Source of the DNA: an uncultured Clostridia bacterium | GTDB taxonomy: Bacteria; Bacillota; Clostridia; TANB77; CAG-508 | NCBI GenBank assembly: GCA_947626735.1 | Contig: CANQTK010000012.1 | Coordinates: 1 to 37,606, forward strand | Direction: 5' to 3' | Length of the DNA stretch: 37,606 bases | In this document: piece after piece, positions 1 to 8,789 of the stretch | Layout of the letters: each line of letters begins with the position of its first letter | Numbering within the stretch: the first letter of the stretch is position 1 | Made by a program: the position numbers and the translations under genes | Notes under the pieces: generated by a model | Seen by the model: the letters and a program-made list of their open reading frames with translations, nothing else | Database searches by the model: none | Told to the model about the DNA's origin: nothing

Positions 1-61
1 TTTGGAATGATAGGTTACGCAATTTAATTATATAATTTTTATATATTTTTGTTTCACATCA

Positions 62-88
62 TTGACACTACAACAATTTTGCTATAAA
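62..88 (+). promoter_or_regulatory. Possible sigma-A promoter for the first ASCH gene
   Basis: A perfect TTGACA at 62-67 is followed by TATAAA at 83-88. The 15-nt spacing is short, so this is a plausible but not ideal promoter. It lies about 65 nt upstream of the chosen start of the ASCH gene. Confidence 0.4.
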
Positions 89-154
89 AATGAAAAACTA
101 TAATATTTACAAAAAAAAATATTTATGATACAATACAAAATGGAGGTAGAAAAT

Positions 155-496
155 ATGGAACATATATTAAAATTACAACCTAAATATTTTGATTATATTA
201 ACAATGGAACAAAAAGAATAGAATTAAGATTATATGACGAAAAAAGACAGAAAATTACTATTGGAGATACTATAATTTTTCAAAAAGAACCTGAATTAGA
301 AACTACTATTAAAGTTAAAGTTATAGGCTTATTAAGATATAATACATTTGAAGATTTATTTGAAGATTTTAATATAGAAGTAATGGCTGATAAATCAATG
401 ACTAAGCAAGAATTACTAAATGTATTAGAAGAATTTTATACACCAGAAAAGCAAAAGCAATATGGTGTCATAGGAATACGCATAGAAAAAATATAA
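155..496 (+). CDS. ASCH-domain protein
   Basis: A small protein of 113 residues made of a single ASCH fold, a PUA-like beta-barrel family thought to bind RNA or nucleotides. The N-terminal LKLQPKYFDYINNGTKRIELRL matches the family pattern of a Gly-x-Lys segment followed by Glu-x-Arg, and GDTIIF is the usual next strand. An in-frame ATG lies upstream at 125, but the start at 155 is preferred because GGAGG lies 8 nt before it. It stands alone with its own possible promoter, and a terminator follows immediately. A second ASCH domain is encoded in the next gene on the opposite strand, so the two may be related by function. The substrate is unknown. Confidence 0.8.
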   Translation: MEHILKLQPKYFDYINNGTKRIELRLYDEKRQKITIGDTIIFQKEPELETTIKVKVIGLLRYNTFEDLFEDFNIEVMADKSMTKQELLNVLEEFYTPEKQKQYGVIGIRIEKI

Positions 497-498
497 TG

Positions 499-545
499 AA
501 AACACACTCAAAAATTCAGTTGAATTTAAGAGTGTGTTTTGTTTT
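499..545. terminator. Bidirectional hairpin terminator
   Basis: AAAACACACTC pairs with GAGTGTGTTTT around an inner loop, with T-rich sequence after it on the plus strand and A-rich sequence before it. It lies between two convergent genes and can serve both. Confidence 0.8.
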
Positions 546-563
546 GTCTTGACGGGTTGAAAA

Positions 564-1376
564 TTATTCGGGAAGTTCTCCGTTGTACACTAACTCACGA
601 GAGGAATTGTTGTAGTAGCCTTCACCCATGGTTTGGGTCAATTTCCAATTGTACTTCTTGATGATAGGCTCAAACATCGAAATTTTGTAATCTGCAATTG
701 TTATAAGAGGCTTAGTAGTCCCAAGATACCTAAATGCATACTCCAACATCTTGGTTGAGACATGTTTCCCACGATAGTCTTCGACTACGAGAAAAGTACA
801 AATTTTGCTTTCAGTATCATCCTTTTTTAAAAATGCTACACCAGCTACATTATTATTAATTGTGCAAATAATAATTTCGCCAGTACCGTTAAATACTCTA
901 GGAATTTCTTTTGCCCAATACCACTCAAAATGCTTAGGGTAATCTTTGCAGATGTAATCTGTAACAGAATAAGCAGCTTGTGCAAATTTACCAAATAGCT
1001 TATGATTGTTAATAAGAGAGCTTAATGTGTAAATCTTCATATCGTTTATCTGTTTCCGAAGTTCAAATACGTAGACTCCTAAAATTTCCTTTTCTTCAGG
1101 ATAAATTTCCTGATACATTTCCAAAGCTTTATACTTGGTAACACCAGGAATTGCTTTAGAAGAATCTTCATTGTCGAGCATATCAGGAAAATCTTCATAG
1201 CGAGTTATACGGATAACCTCAAACCTGATATTAGAGTAATCTTTAAAAGTGATTGTATCGCCTTCTTGAACTCTTTTTATATCAGGATACCCAACTCTTA
1301 CTTCAAGTGTCTTAATTCCCTTATTAATAAGGTTGTAGTATTCCCGTTTGATTCTCCAATTATAGTTTTTAGCCAT
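564..1376 (-). CDS. ASCH domain joined to GNAT N-acetyltransferase
   Basis: Two domains are read in one zero-frame ORF of 270 residues. Residues 1 to about 110 are an ASCH domain (INKGIKTLEVRVG, then GDTITFKDY). The rest is a GNAT acetyltransferase, with an acetyl-CoA loop-like stretch VEDYRGKHVSTKMLEYA. The start at 1376 (MAKNYNWR) is preferred over an upstream ATG at 1436 because AAAGGA lies about 11 nt before it. At the domain junction the codons read CTT CGG AAA. If the CGGA at 1055-1058 is read as four bases, as in uvrA, uvrB and cysE, the frame meets TAA at 1046-1048. That is 5 nt before an ATG at 1040 (MKIYTLSS) that would start a free GNAT protein. So this is either a true fusion or two genes. 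A second in-frame CGG (AAA CGG GAA) codes near residue 10. It may be acquired, as CGG is otherwise avoided in core genes here. Confidence 0.7.
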   Translation of the reverse strand: MAKNYNWRIKREYYNLINKGIKTLEVRVGYPDIKRVQEGDTITFKDYSNIRFEVIRITRYEDFPDMLDNEDSSKAIPGVTKYKALEMYQEIYPEEKEILGVYVFELRKQINDMKIYTLSSLINNHKLFGKFAQAAYSVTDYICKDYPKHFEWYWAKEIPRVFNGTGEIIICTINNNVAGVAFLKKDDTESKICTFLVVEDYRGKHVSTKMLEYAFRYLGTTKPLITIADYKISMFEPIIKKYNWKLTQTMGEGYYNNSSRELVYNGELPE

Positions 1377-1965
1377 AACATCAACCGTCCTTTCATAAAG
1401 TATAGATTTTAAAAATTGCAACATACTGTAATTCACAACATATTTATATTATAGCACAAATGGAAATGAATGTAAACAATTATGTATTGTTTAAAATAAA
1501 ACAATATTTTAAACAATAAAAATCATTAAAGTAGGAGAGAGGCAGTTTTGAAAAATGGATATCTTGAATAATCTCCTATAAGAATATTTCCAAAAATTTT
1601 TTAGAACAAAATCATAAAAATACAATTTATAATTTAAAATTAAGATTTTGAAAATTAATAATTCAAAAATCGAACATTTGTTATGATTAAAATTTTTACA
1701 AATTTAAATGTAATTTTTTTAATATTTTATAAAATTTTTAAAATAAATTTCTATTTATAACATTATAAAATAATTTCATTTTATAAAGCTTCAAAATCAA
1801 TTTTAAGACATTTTTACATTTAACTAATAAAGTTTTAATCATTTGAAATTTAATTTGAATATTTAAAAATTATTATCTATATAATGTAGATTTACTAAAA
1901 TATTGTAAAATCAATGGTTTTTGAAAAATACTGAAAAATGGCTAAAAAAGCGACGCACGAGAATA

Positions 1966-2002
1966 AATCGTTGTCAAAATCTTTGATTTTGCGTCAACGA
2001 TT
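1966..2002. repeat. Hairpin, imperfect inverted repeat
   Basis: AATCGTTG-TCAAAATC pairs with GATTTTG-CGT-CAACGATT across a short TTT loop, with one small internal loop. No T tract follows on either strand, so it does not look like a plain terminator. It lies within the most GC-rich patch of the gap. Confidence 0.55.
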
Positions 2003-2379
2003 ATATGGCGAGAAATTCTTCAAAGAAATGGCTTACGAGGTTCGATTTTAAGGCATTTTTATAAAAAAGACATATAGTTTATTGTCTACAAATTTAAGCA
2101 AAATACTGAAATATAGGCATTTGCAGATTTTTAATAAAATTTTTAAAATACAAATATAGAAAATTAAAATTTATAATATAAAAAATAAAATTATATACAA
2201 TGCTAAGAAAAAACTTGTAATAAGCCTAAAATAATGAAGCTTCAGGATCAAATATAAGACATTTTAATATTAAAGTAATATAACTTGTTGTTTAAATATA
2301 TAGATAGAATTAGCTGAAAGTGACTAATATCAAGGAATAGCTGTAATTTAAAAGTATATGGTTTTATTCCTATTCCTAT

Positions 2380-2405
2380 TTGCACAAAACTTTGATTTTG
2401 TGCAA
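2380..2405. repeat. Perfect 10-bp hairpin downstream of rho
   Basis: TTGCACAAAA pairs perfectly with TTTTGTGCAA around CTTTGA. It sits about 85 nt past the rho stop codon but lacks a U tract on the rho strand. The loop matches that of the hairpin at 1966-2002. Confidence 0.6.
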
Positions 2406-2487
2406 AGTTATATTAATAAAAATATCAAATAGAAAGAAACTTTTTTATCTCTCCTCTATCTAATATTCTTATTAATATAACTTTTTT

Positions 2488-3876
2488 CTAATCTTTAAAT
2501 CGATATAAAAAATTATTTATTTTTTCTATAAATTCTTCATTATTTTTTGTTGTTACCATTTGATTAATCAATTGTTCGGTTACTTCTTCTAATGGCATAC
2601 TAGACATTGCCTTTCTTAAAGCAAATACTGTTTCTAGTTCTTTTGGTGTTAATAAGTTTTCTTCTCTTCTGGTGCCTGATTTATTAATGTCAATAGCTGG
2701 AAAAATACGTTTTTCAGAAAGTGCCCTATTTAAATGAACTTCCATATTGCCTGTGCCTTTGAATTCCTCAAAAATAACATCATCCATTCTACTTCCTGTT
2801 TCAATTAAAGAAGTGGCAAGAATAGTAAGGCTTCCCCCATTTTCTATGTTTCTTGCAGCACCAAAGAATTTTTTTGGTTTATGTAATGATGCTGGATCCA
2901 AACCACCTGATAATGTTCTTCCCGAAGATGGTACTACTAAATTGTAGGCTCTTGCTAATCTTGTAATACTATCTAATAAAATAACAACATCCTTTTTATG
3001 TTCTACTAATCTTTTAGCCCTTTCCAATACCATTTCTGCTACTTTAACGTGATTTTCTGGTAATTCGTCGAAGGTAGAATAAATTACTTCGCCTTTGATA
3101 GAGCGCTTCATATCTGTTACTTCTTCTGGACGTTCATCAATTAATAAAACAATTAGTTCTATTTCAGGGTTATTGGTAGTAATACTATTGGCTATTTTCT
3201 TTAATAAAGTGGTTTTTCCAACTTTAGGTTGTGCTACAATTTGACCTCTTTGCCCTTTTCCAATGGGAGAAATTAAATCAATTAATCTCATAGAATATTC
3301 ACTAGGAATGGTTTCTAAACGAATTCTTTCTTCTGGATAGATAGGTGTTAAGTCATCAAATTTAATACGTTTATATGCCTTTTCTGGTGCTTCCCCATTT
3401 ACTTCTCCTACAAAGATTAATGCTGGAAATTTTTCTCCTTCTTTTGGAAGCCTTGCAATTCCTTTTATCTTATCCCCTTTATCTAAACGAAATCTTCTAA
3501 TTTGTATTGGTGAAACATAAATATCTTTTGGTGTAGATAAATAGTTTGGTCCTCTTAAAAAGCCATAACCATCTGGTAAAATTTCTAAGATTCCTTCTAC
3601 AATTCGATCATCTTCACTTGTTAATTTATAACCATCACCAGCTTGCAAAACAGGACCTTCTGGTGTAATTTCTTCATTCACTAAAGGGTAAAATCGTTTT
3701 GGTGAATTCGTTTTGTCTTCTATATTACTTGTTTTTTCTTCTTTTTGCAATTCTTCCGTTTTTGATGTTTCAAGAATTTTTAACAATTCTTCCTTTTTTA
3801 ATTTTGATACATTTTTTACGCCTTGTTCTTTTGCTATTTGGCGCAATTCAACTAATGTTGCTTCTTCTAAATTCAT
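2488..3876 (-). CDS. rho: Transcription termination factor Rho
   Basis: A 462-residue hexameric RNA helicase that ends transcription of untranslated RNA. Residues 1-40 are the SAP-like N-terminal helical domain ([13 protein letters not shown]). An acidic and Lys-rich linker of about 50 residues follows. The cold-shock-like RNA-binding domain spans about 92-158 ([16 protein letters not shown]). The ATPase domain has Walker [10 protein letters not shown] near 215-223, Walker [17 protein letters not shown] and the GRTLSGG motif. Length is slightly above the usual 420 because of the linker. AGGGGG lies 7 nt before the ATG. It is separated from divIC by a terminator and has its own promoter. Confidence 0.97.
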   Translation of the reverse strand: MNLEEATLVELRQIAKEQGVKNVSKLKKEELLKILETSKTEELQKEEKTSNIEDKTNSPKRFYPLVNEEITPEGPVLQAGDGYKLTSEDDRIVEGILEILPDGYGFLRGPNYLSTPKDIYVSPIQIRRFRLDKGDKIKGIARLPKEGEKFPALIFVGEVNGEAPEKAYKRIKFDDLTPIYPEERIRLETIPSEYSMRLIDLISPIGKGQRGQIVAQPKVGKTTLLKKIANSITTNNPEIELIVLLIDERPEEVTDMKRSIKGEVIYSTFDELPENHVKVAEMVLERAKRLVEHKKDVVILLDSITRLARAYNLVVPSSGRTLSGGLDPASLHKPKKFFGAARNIENGGSLTILATSLIETGSRMDDVIFEEFKGTGNMEVHLNRALSEKRIFPAIDINKSGTRREENLLTPKELETVFALRKAMSSMPLEEVTEQLINQMVTTKNNEEFIEKINNFLYRFKD

Positions 3877-3953
3877 ATAAAGCCCCCTATTATTTATTAT
3901 TAAATCTTAATTGGATATTGGAAAAGAAATAATTTATTTGATTTAACAGTTCT

Positions 3954-3982
3954 ATTATACTATGAAATGAAAAATAAGTAAA
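3954..3982 (-). promoter_or_regulatory. rho promoter
   Basis: On the minus strand, TTTACT, a 17-nt spacer, then a perfect TATAAT. The -10 lies about 78 nt upstream of the rho start. Confidence 0.65.
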
Positions 3983-3983
3983 G

Positions 3984-4010
3984 AAAAAAGAGGTATTTTA
4001 TTCCTCTTTC
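3984..4010 (-). terminator. Terminator after divIC
   Basis: AAAGAGG pairs with CCTCTTT around an AT loop, and a U-rich tail follows on the minus strand, just past the divIC stop. Confidence 0.65.
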
Positions 4011-4016
4011 TTTCCA

Positions 4017-4310
4017 TTATTTCCCAATATCAATATAAACTCTTTCATTTGGTAAATACATTCCTAATTTTTCTCTTGCTATTTTTTCAATATACTCTGG
4101 CGAATTTACATTTTCTTTCATTGCTAACAAGGATTCCTTTGTTTCTTGTGCCTCTTGTATTTTTTCATCATATTGATTAATTTCTGTTTTATATTTATTT
4201 AAAGTTTGCTGTTGTGAAGCAAAAATATAAATAACATAACTAGCAATAACAACAAACAAAACCTTTTTATAGATTTTTTTGATTTGTTTCATCCGTTTAT
4301 TCACACACAC
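4017..4310 (-). CDS. divIC: DivIC/FtsB-like septum formation initiator
   Basis: A small bitopic membrane protein of up to 97 residues with a single transmembrane segment (VLFVVIASYVIYIFAS) and an extracytoplasmic coiled coil (LNKYKTEINQYDEKIQEAQE). The C-terminal SPEYIEKIAREKLGMYLPNE is the DivIC/FtsB signature. It acts in the division septum with FtsL and DivIB. The start is uncertain: a GTG at 4310, a GTG at 4304, or the ATG at 4292. The only CGG codon lies just before that ATG, so it may be outside the true gene. Its position after yabP and yabQ is the same as in Bacillus subtilis. Confidence 0.85.
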   Translation of the reverse strand: MCVNKRMKQIKKIYKKVLFVVIASYVIYIFASQQQTLNKYKTEINQYDEKIQEAQETKESLLAMKENVNSPEYIEKIAREKLGMYLPNERVYIDIGK

Positions 4311-4365
4311 TCTTTCTTTCTGTTTTTTCTCTTTTTTGTAAAATAAATTTTAAAAAATATAACCT

Positions 4366-4905
4366 CTAATTATATTTTTCTACATTTTTCCTTAAAATCC
4401 TTCTTTCCGTAACTACTTTTTGCTTTTTATTTTTCTTTTTCTCTAATTTTTTTAGTTTTTTGCTAGGATTTAAGATAATTTTTTTTACATTTATGACGAA
4501 AAATGTAAAAGGTGTAAATAATTTCTTTATGATAAAGAAAAGTCCTTTTAATGGAATCAATACTATGTTATGAAGTAAACTTTTGACAAAAGTCATTATT
4601 TTAACATTAATTTTTATAAATATTTTACTCATGGTAAGCAAATAAAGGATGCCGCCTAATAATAATGCTATTATATGATATATTCGTATTTCTCCGTCAC
4701 TAATTTGAAATAATACAAATAATAAAAATAAACCAGTTATTATCCAAAATATAATATCTTCTATATATGTAAGTAAGTCTGATGTGTGAAAAGACTTTCT
4801 CAAAATACGAAAAACGTCAAAAAAGATTCCAATGATAATACCACTTACTAAATAAATAAGAAAAGAATATAGTTGTAGTAGTGTTGCATTTTCCAAAAAA
4901 GTCAC
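4366..4905 (-). CDS. yabQ: Spore cortex protein YabQ
   Basis: A 179-residue membrane protein of the YabQ family, needed for the spore cortex. Four hydrophobic segments are visible in the first 95 residues, including FLIYLVSGIIIGIFFDVFRILR, the family hallmark. A very basic Lys-rich tail follows. The ORF begins at a GTG at 4905, but AAGAAGG is better spaced for a TTG at 4896 that gives MENATLLQ, so the start is not certain. It starts 8 nt after yabP stops, which indicates one operon. Confidence 0.85.
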   Translation of the reverse strand: MTFLENATLLQLYSFLIYLVSGIIIGIFFDVFRILRKSFHTSDLLTYIEDIIFWIITGLFLLFVLFQISDGEIRIYHIIALLLGGILYLLTMSKIFIKINVKIMTFVKSLLHNIVLIPLKGLFFIIKKLFTPFTFFVINVKKIILNPSKKLKKLEKKKNKKQKVVTERRILRKNVEKYN

Positions 4906-4913
4906 CTTCTTTT

Positions 4914-5210
4914 CTATTTAAAGATTTTGCTTAGAAAACCACTTGACTTTTTCTCTAAATCATTTTCACTATAAGCTAAATGATAAATTTCTCCTTCTAC
5001 CACTACTTCTGAAGTATCAATGCTTAGTTTATTAATTCTTAAATTTTCTCCCTTTACGGTAAGAAGTCCTAGTTCTGTTTCTACTATAACGACTTGATCA
5101 TCAAAACTTAATACATCTACTACACCAGATATACTAAGTTTTTCTCTATTTTCTAACACTAAATTTTGAATAATGCTAGTATTTGTCATTTTTCTTTCTT
5201 CTAATGTCAT
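4914..5210 (-). CDS. yabP: Sporulation protein YabP
   Basis: A 98-residue protein of the YabP/YqfC family, found in endospore formers and needed for coat or cortex assembly. The core is LSISGVVDVLSFDDQVVIVETELGLLTVKG, with ENLRINKLSID after it, both typical. AGAGGAGAGAGG precedes the ATG. First gene of yabP-yabQ-divIC. It supports a spore-forming host. Confidence 0.9.
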   Translation of the reverse strand: MTLEERKMTNTSIIQNLVLENREKLSISGVVDVLSFDDQVVIVETELGLLTVKGENLRINKLSIDTSEVVVEGEIYHLAYSENDLEKKSSGFLSKIFK

Positions 5211-5323
5211 TTTAATACCTCTCTCCTCTCGTTTTACCTATATAAATAAATATATTCCGGTCTTGTCTATTTTAGAACTAGAATCGTACAACTTTCTATA
5301 TTGTCAAGTTTATAAAAAAAAGA

Positions 5324-5376
5324 AGGGATGTCCCCACTGTTCCATTTTGAAACGAAAAGGAGCGTCCCTACTGTTC
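5324..5376. repeat. REP-like palindromic repeat, copy 1
   Basis: A dispersed repeat with GGGATGTCCCC, a GTTCCA-TTTTG-AAACGAAAAGG core and GCGTCCCTACTGTT. A close copy lies at 12245-12299. It contains the TAG stop codon (5368-5370) of aspartokinase, so the repeat has entered the end of that gene. Such GGGAC/GTTCC palindromes resemble REP elements mobilised by Y1 (RAYT-type) transposases, but no such gene is in the window. Confidence 0.65.
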
Positions 5377-6705
5377 AATTAATTCTTTATGCAATTGTTC
5401 TAATATAGTATTTGAAACTTTTGTTGTGAATAACATTGCTATTTTTGATTCGTTTACTTCAAAATGATAAATTTCTAATTGATTTAATTCAATAATATTT
5501 AATACTTTTTCTAAAATAGTATCATCATTTCTAATGCCATGACCAACAATGGCAATTCTAGATATATTTGTATAAGTAGTATCAAAACTTTTAAAATCTT
5601 GTTCTAATAAATTTTGAAACTTATTTAATGCAGATGCAGGACAAGTAAAACTAATATCGGTATAGTGTGTGCTATTATTTTGAAGATGATTTGCCCCTAT
5701 TTGATTTTTTACTAATGTAGCATATATTTTATAAAACATCTCAGGTGAATACGTATCATATTTCATATTAATATAAATGATATCATCATTTTTTACAATG
5801 CTTTTTACTCTTGCATCTTCTATTTTATCTTGCTTGTTATATATTTTGTTTTCTATATTATCTGGTTTATTATACGTTTTGTTTTCTATATTAACTTTTT
5901 TATTATTATCTAATTTGTTTTGCTCTATATCTTGTTCTTTTTCATTTTTTAATTCATTTGTGTTTTGTACTTCATTTTGTAAAATAGTTCCTGGTTTATT
6001 ATTAAAAGTTGACTTTGTAACAATTGGAACATTATATTTTTCTCCTATTTCAATGCAACGATTATGCAATACTTTAGCACCTTCATTTGCAATTTCTAAC
6101 ATCTCTTCATAAGATAGAGTTTCTAATTTTTTTGCTGTAGTAATTTTATTTGGATCTGTGGTATAGACTCCATCTACATCAGAAAAAATATAACAATGTT
6201 TTGCATTTAATACTGCTGCTAAAGCAACTGCAGTGGTATCAGAACCACCTCTTCCTAATGTGGTAATATCTCCTTTTTCATTATAGCCTTGAAATCCTGC
6301 TACAATGACAATTTTGCCTTTTTCTAATTCTTCTTCAATTCGAGTGGTATCAATGTTTTCTATTTTTGCATTTTGATTTAAGTCATTGGTTTTAATCCCT
6401 GCTTGCCTTCCTGTTAAAGAAATAGCTTCATAACCTAATCGATTTAGTAAAATAGCAAGCTTTGCCATAGAAACTTGTTCTCCTGTAGAAAGTAATACAT
6501 CCATTTCTCTCTCGTTTGGCAAATTTGCTAATTCTTTTGCTTCTTTTACTAAATTATCTGTTGTTTTTCCCTGTGCAGAAACTACCACAACTACTTTTAA
6601 ATTTTCTTTATAAAAATCAATAATCTTTTTTGCTACTACATTTAGTTTTAAATTATCTGCGACACTACTGCCGCCAAATTTTAATACAACAATATTTGAG
6701 TCCAT
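5368..6705 (-). CDS. lysC: Aspartate kinase
   Basis: Catalyses phosphorylation of aspartate, the first step to lysine, threonine, methionine and diaminopimelate. The kinase domain begins with VVLKFGGSSV at residues 6-15, has LLSTGEQVSM near 71-80 and GRGGSDTTAVALA near 151-163. A C-terminal regulatory region with ACT-like strands starts near residue 308. Between them, residues about 244-298 form an Asn/Lys/Glu-rich low-complexity insert with an 11-residue tandem repeat (NIENKTYNKPD, NIENKIYNKQD), unusual for this enzyme. 445 residues is otherwise normal. GAAGG lies before the ATG. The stop lies inside a REP-like repeat. Confidence 0.93.
   Translation of the reverse strand: MDSNIVVLKFGGSSVADNLKLNVVAKKIIDFYKENLKVVVVVSAQGKTTDNLVKEAKELANLPNEREMDVLLSTGEQVSMAKLAILLNRLGYEAISLTGRQAGIKTNDLNQNAKIENIDTTRIEEELEKGKIVIVAGFQGYNEKGDITTLGRGGSDTTAVALAAVLNAKHCYIFSDVDGVYTTDPNKITTAKKLETLSYEEMLEIANEGAKVLHNRCIEIGEKYNVPIVTKSTFNNKPGTILQNEVQNTNELKNEKEQDIEQNKLDNNKKVNIENKTYNKPDNIENKIYNKQDKIEDARVKSIVKNDDIIYINMKYDTYSPEMFYKIYATLVKNQIGANHLQNNSTHYTDISFTCPASALNKFQNLLEQDFKSFDTTYTNISRIAIVGHGIRNDDTILEKVLNIIELNQLEIYHFEVNESKIAMLFTTKVSNTILEQLHKELIEQ
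5812..5976 (-). repeat. Low-complexity insert in aspartate kinase
   Basis: Encodes about 55 Asn-, Lys- and Glu-rich residues between the kinase and ACT regions, including two near-identical 11-residue units. It is in frame and likely forms a flexible linker. Confidence 0.7.
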
Positions 6706-6843
6706 ATTATTGGCACCTTCTTTATTTAAAATGATAAATTTATTTAATTATAAACAAACCTATACTTATATTTTATTCAAATAAAGAAAGATGGTGAAAG
6801 TTGCCTTTATGATATTGGTATAACATATTTCACACTATAATAT

Positions 6844-6878
6844 TTTGCATTTTATATTTTATATTTTATATTTTATTC
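6844..6878. repeat. Short tandem ATTTTAT repeat
   Basis: About four units of a 7- to 8-base TATATTT/ATTTTAT motif directly downstream of prfB. AT-rich slippage-type repeat without a visible role. Confidence 0.6.
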
Positions 6879-7986
6879 TTATTCTTTCTTTTTCCATTTT
6901 AAATACGCATTCATAAAATCGTTTAAGTCACCATCCATAACAGATGCAATATTTCCTACTTCATAATTTGTTCTATGGTCTTTTACCATGGTATATGGGC
7001 AAAAAACGTAAGAACGAATTTGACTTCCCCATGCAATATCCATTTGGTTTCCTTTTAAGTCTTCTATTTTGTCTTTATGCTCTTTTTCTTTTAAGTCTAA
7101 TAATTTAGATTTTAACATTTTCATAGCTGTTTCTCTATTTTGAATTTGAGAGCGTTCAGATTGACAAGAAACAACAATATTTGTTGGAATGTGTGTAATA
7201 CGTACAGCAGATGAGGTTTTATTTACATGTTGTCCTCCTGCACCAGAAGCACGATAGGTATCTACTCTTAAGTCGTCTGGATTAATTTCTATTTCAATAT
7301 CTTCTGTAATTTCTGGTAAAACTTCTAAAGAAGCAAAAGAAGTATGCCTTCTTCCTCCGCTATCAAATGGCGAAATACGAACTAATCTGTGCACTCCCAT
7401 TTCCCCTTGTAAATATCCATAAGCATATTGACCTTCTATTAAAAAGGTAACACTTTTTAAACCTGCTTCTTCCCCATCTAAATAATCTAATTCTTTTACA
7501 TTATAGCCATTATCAAAAGCCCATCTTGTATACATACGATAAAGCATTTGTGCCCAATCGCAACTTTCGGTTCCACCTGCTCCTGGATGAATGGTTAAAA
7601 TAGCAGAATTGCTATCATATTTTCCAGAAAGTAAAGTACTAATTTCTAATTTTTCTATTTCTTTCTGGATGTCTTTTATAGAATGCATTAACTCTTCTTC
7701 TAAACTTTCTTCTTGCTCTTCCTCTACTAAAAGATTCATTTCTATAATACTATTTAAATTGTTCTCTATTTTTTGATAATTTTCTATTTTACTTTTTAAA
7801 CGATTGATTTCTTTTAAAACTTTCGTAGAATTTTGAGTATCTAACCAGAATGCTTCTTGCTTTGTTTGCTCTTCTAAATCTTTTAATTCTTGTTTTAATT
7901 TTATAATGTCAAAGAGATTCACCCAATTCTTTTAATTTATTTTGCATAGATTGTAGATTTTTCTTATTTTCCTCAAAATCTAACAT
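6879..7986 (-). CDS. prfB: Peptide chain release factor 2, with programmed +1 frameshift
   Basis: RF2 recognises UGA and UAA stops. Translation starts at the ATG at 7986 (MLDFEENKKNLQSMQ), runs 25 codons, and meets CTT TGA C at 7914-7908. There the ribosome shifts +1 past the UGA, the known autoregulatory site of bacterial prfB. The upstream GGGTGA resembles the internal Shine-Dalgarno stimulator. The second frame gives the SPFDSGGRRHTS region and the catalytic GGQ in RASGAGGQHVNKTSS. This site differs from the seven CGG sites in uvrA, uvrB and cysE: it is P-site slippage at a stop codon and depends on RF2 level. aspartokinase lies downstream on the same strand. Confidence 0.95.
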
Positions 7987-8065
7987 GTCACTCACTCCCT
8001 TTTTTTTACTATATCACAGATGATGGAAAAATGCTATCTTCCTTCCATAAATTTTAATAAAAAAG

Positions 8066-8094
8066 TTGAATGATATACGTTTTTATGATATAGT
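8066..8094 (+). promoter_or_regulatory. rfbC promoter
   Basis: TTGAAT, a 17-nt spacer and TATAGT, about 70 nt before the rfbC start. Confidence 0.6.
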
Positions 8095-8164
8095 AAAGAT
8101 GTTTCAAATATTCTATGCTATAGAAAATTTTCAATAGCAGTAGATAGCAAAAGGAGGATGCAGA

Positions 8165-8731
8165 ATGGGAAAATTCTTAAAAACAGAAACAGGAATTGAG
8201 GGCTTGGTTGTTATTGAACCTACTGTGTTTGGTGATGCACGTGGCTATTTCATGGAAACCTACAATGAGCGGGATTTTGCTGAAATAGGAATCACCACTA
8301 AATTTGTGCAGGACAACCAATCTTGTTCCAAGAAAGGAGTTCTTAGAGGATTGCATTTCCAATTAAACTTTCCTCAATCTAAGTTGGTTCGTGTAGTAAA
8401 CGGTTGCGTTTACGATGTAGCAGTTGATTTACGCATCAACTCTTCTACTTTTGGAAAGTATTATGGAGTGATTCTTTCTGCGGAAAACAAGAAACAGTTC
8501 TTTATTCCAAAAGGATTTGCTCATGGTTTTTTAGTACTTTCTGATGTGGCAGAATTTGTTTATAAGTGTGATGATTTTTATCACCCTAATGACGAAGGCG
8601 GCCTTATTTGGAATGACCCTGACATCGTAATTGACTGGCCTTTTACAGAGGCTGGTGGAAAAGAGAATTTAATCTTTTCTGAAAAAGACCAGAAATGGCC
8701 TAGTTTGCAAAAACTTTTTGACGGAGAATGA
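8165..8731 (+). CDS. rfbC: dTDP-4-dehydrorhamnose 3,5-epimerase
   Basis: RmlC-type cupin of 188 residues that epimerises dTDP-4-keto-6-deoxyglucose in dTDP-L-rhamnose synthesis. The active-site region VLRGLHFQ with its catalytic His, the YDVAVDLR strand and the KGFAHGFLVLSD segment are all present. AAAGGAGG lies 7 nt before the ATG. It stands alone, with its own promoter and terminator, and no other rhamnose gene is nearby. Codon use is richer in G/C third bases than the neighbours, and it has one in-frame CGG (GAG CGG GAT) that is clearly read as one three-base codon. This fits acquisition by transfer. Confidence 0.93.
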   Translation: MGKFLKTETGIEGLVVIEPTVFGDARGYFMETYNERDFAEIGITTKFVQDNQSCSKKGVLRGLHFQLNFPQSKLVRVVNGCVYDVAVDLRINSSTFGKYYGVILSAENKKQFFIPKGFAHGFLVLSDVAEFVYKCDDFYHPNDEGGLIWNDPDIVIDWPFTEAGGKENLIFSEKDQKWPSLQKLFDGE

Positions 8732-8732
8732 A

Positions 8733-8777
8733 AAATTTAAAAACCCTTAGTTTATACTAAGGGTTTTTAAATTTTTA
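8733..8777. terminator. Bidirectional terminator between rfbC and secA
   Basis: AAAAACCCTTAGT pairs with ACTAAGGGTTTTT around TTAT, flanked by A and T tracts on both sides. It can stop both convergent genes. Confidence 0.9.
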
Positions 8778-8789
8778 TAGCAGTTGATA

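Larger units (their letters stand above)
1437..2487. other. 1 kb AT-rich gap without a gene
   Basis: No ORF of convincing quality on either strand. The region is very AT-rich. It holds two hairpins that share a CTTTGA loop (1966-2002 and 2380-2405). It also has a degenerate direct repeat of about 30 nt, from the AAGCTTCA near 1785 and again near 2237, each followed by a TAAGACATTTT segment. A more GC-rich patch at 1950-2045 could be a small RNA or a decayed gene. I see no promoter, tRNA or CRISPR repeat. Confidence 0.5.

Noticed and set aside
1437..2487. CRISPR array in the AT-rich gap
   Set aside because: No evenly spaced identical repeats; the repeated words occur only twice and are degenerate.
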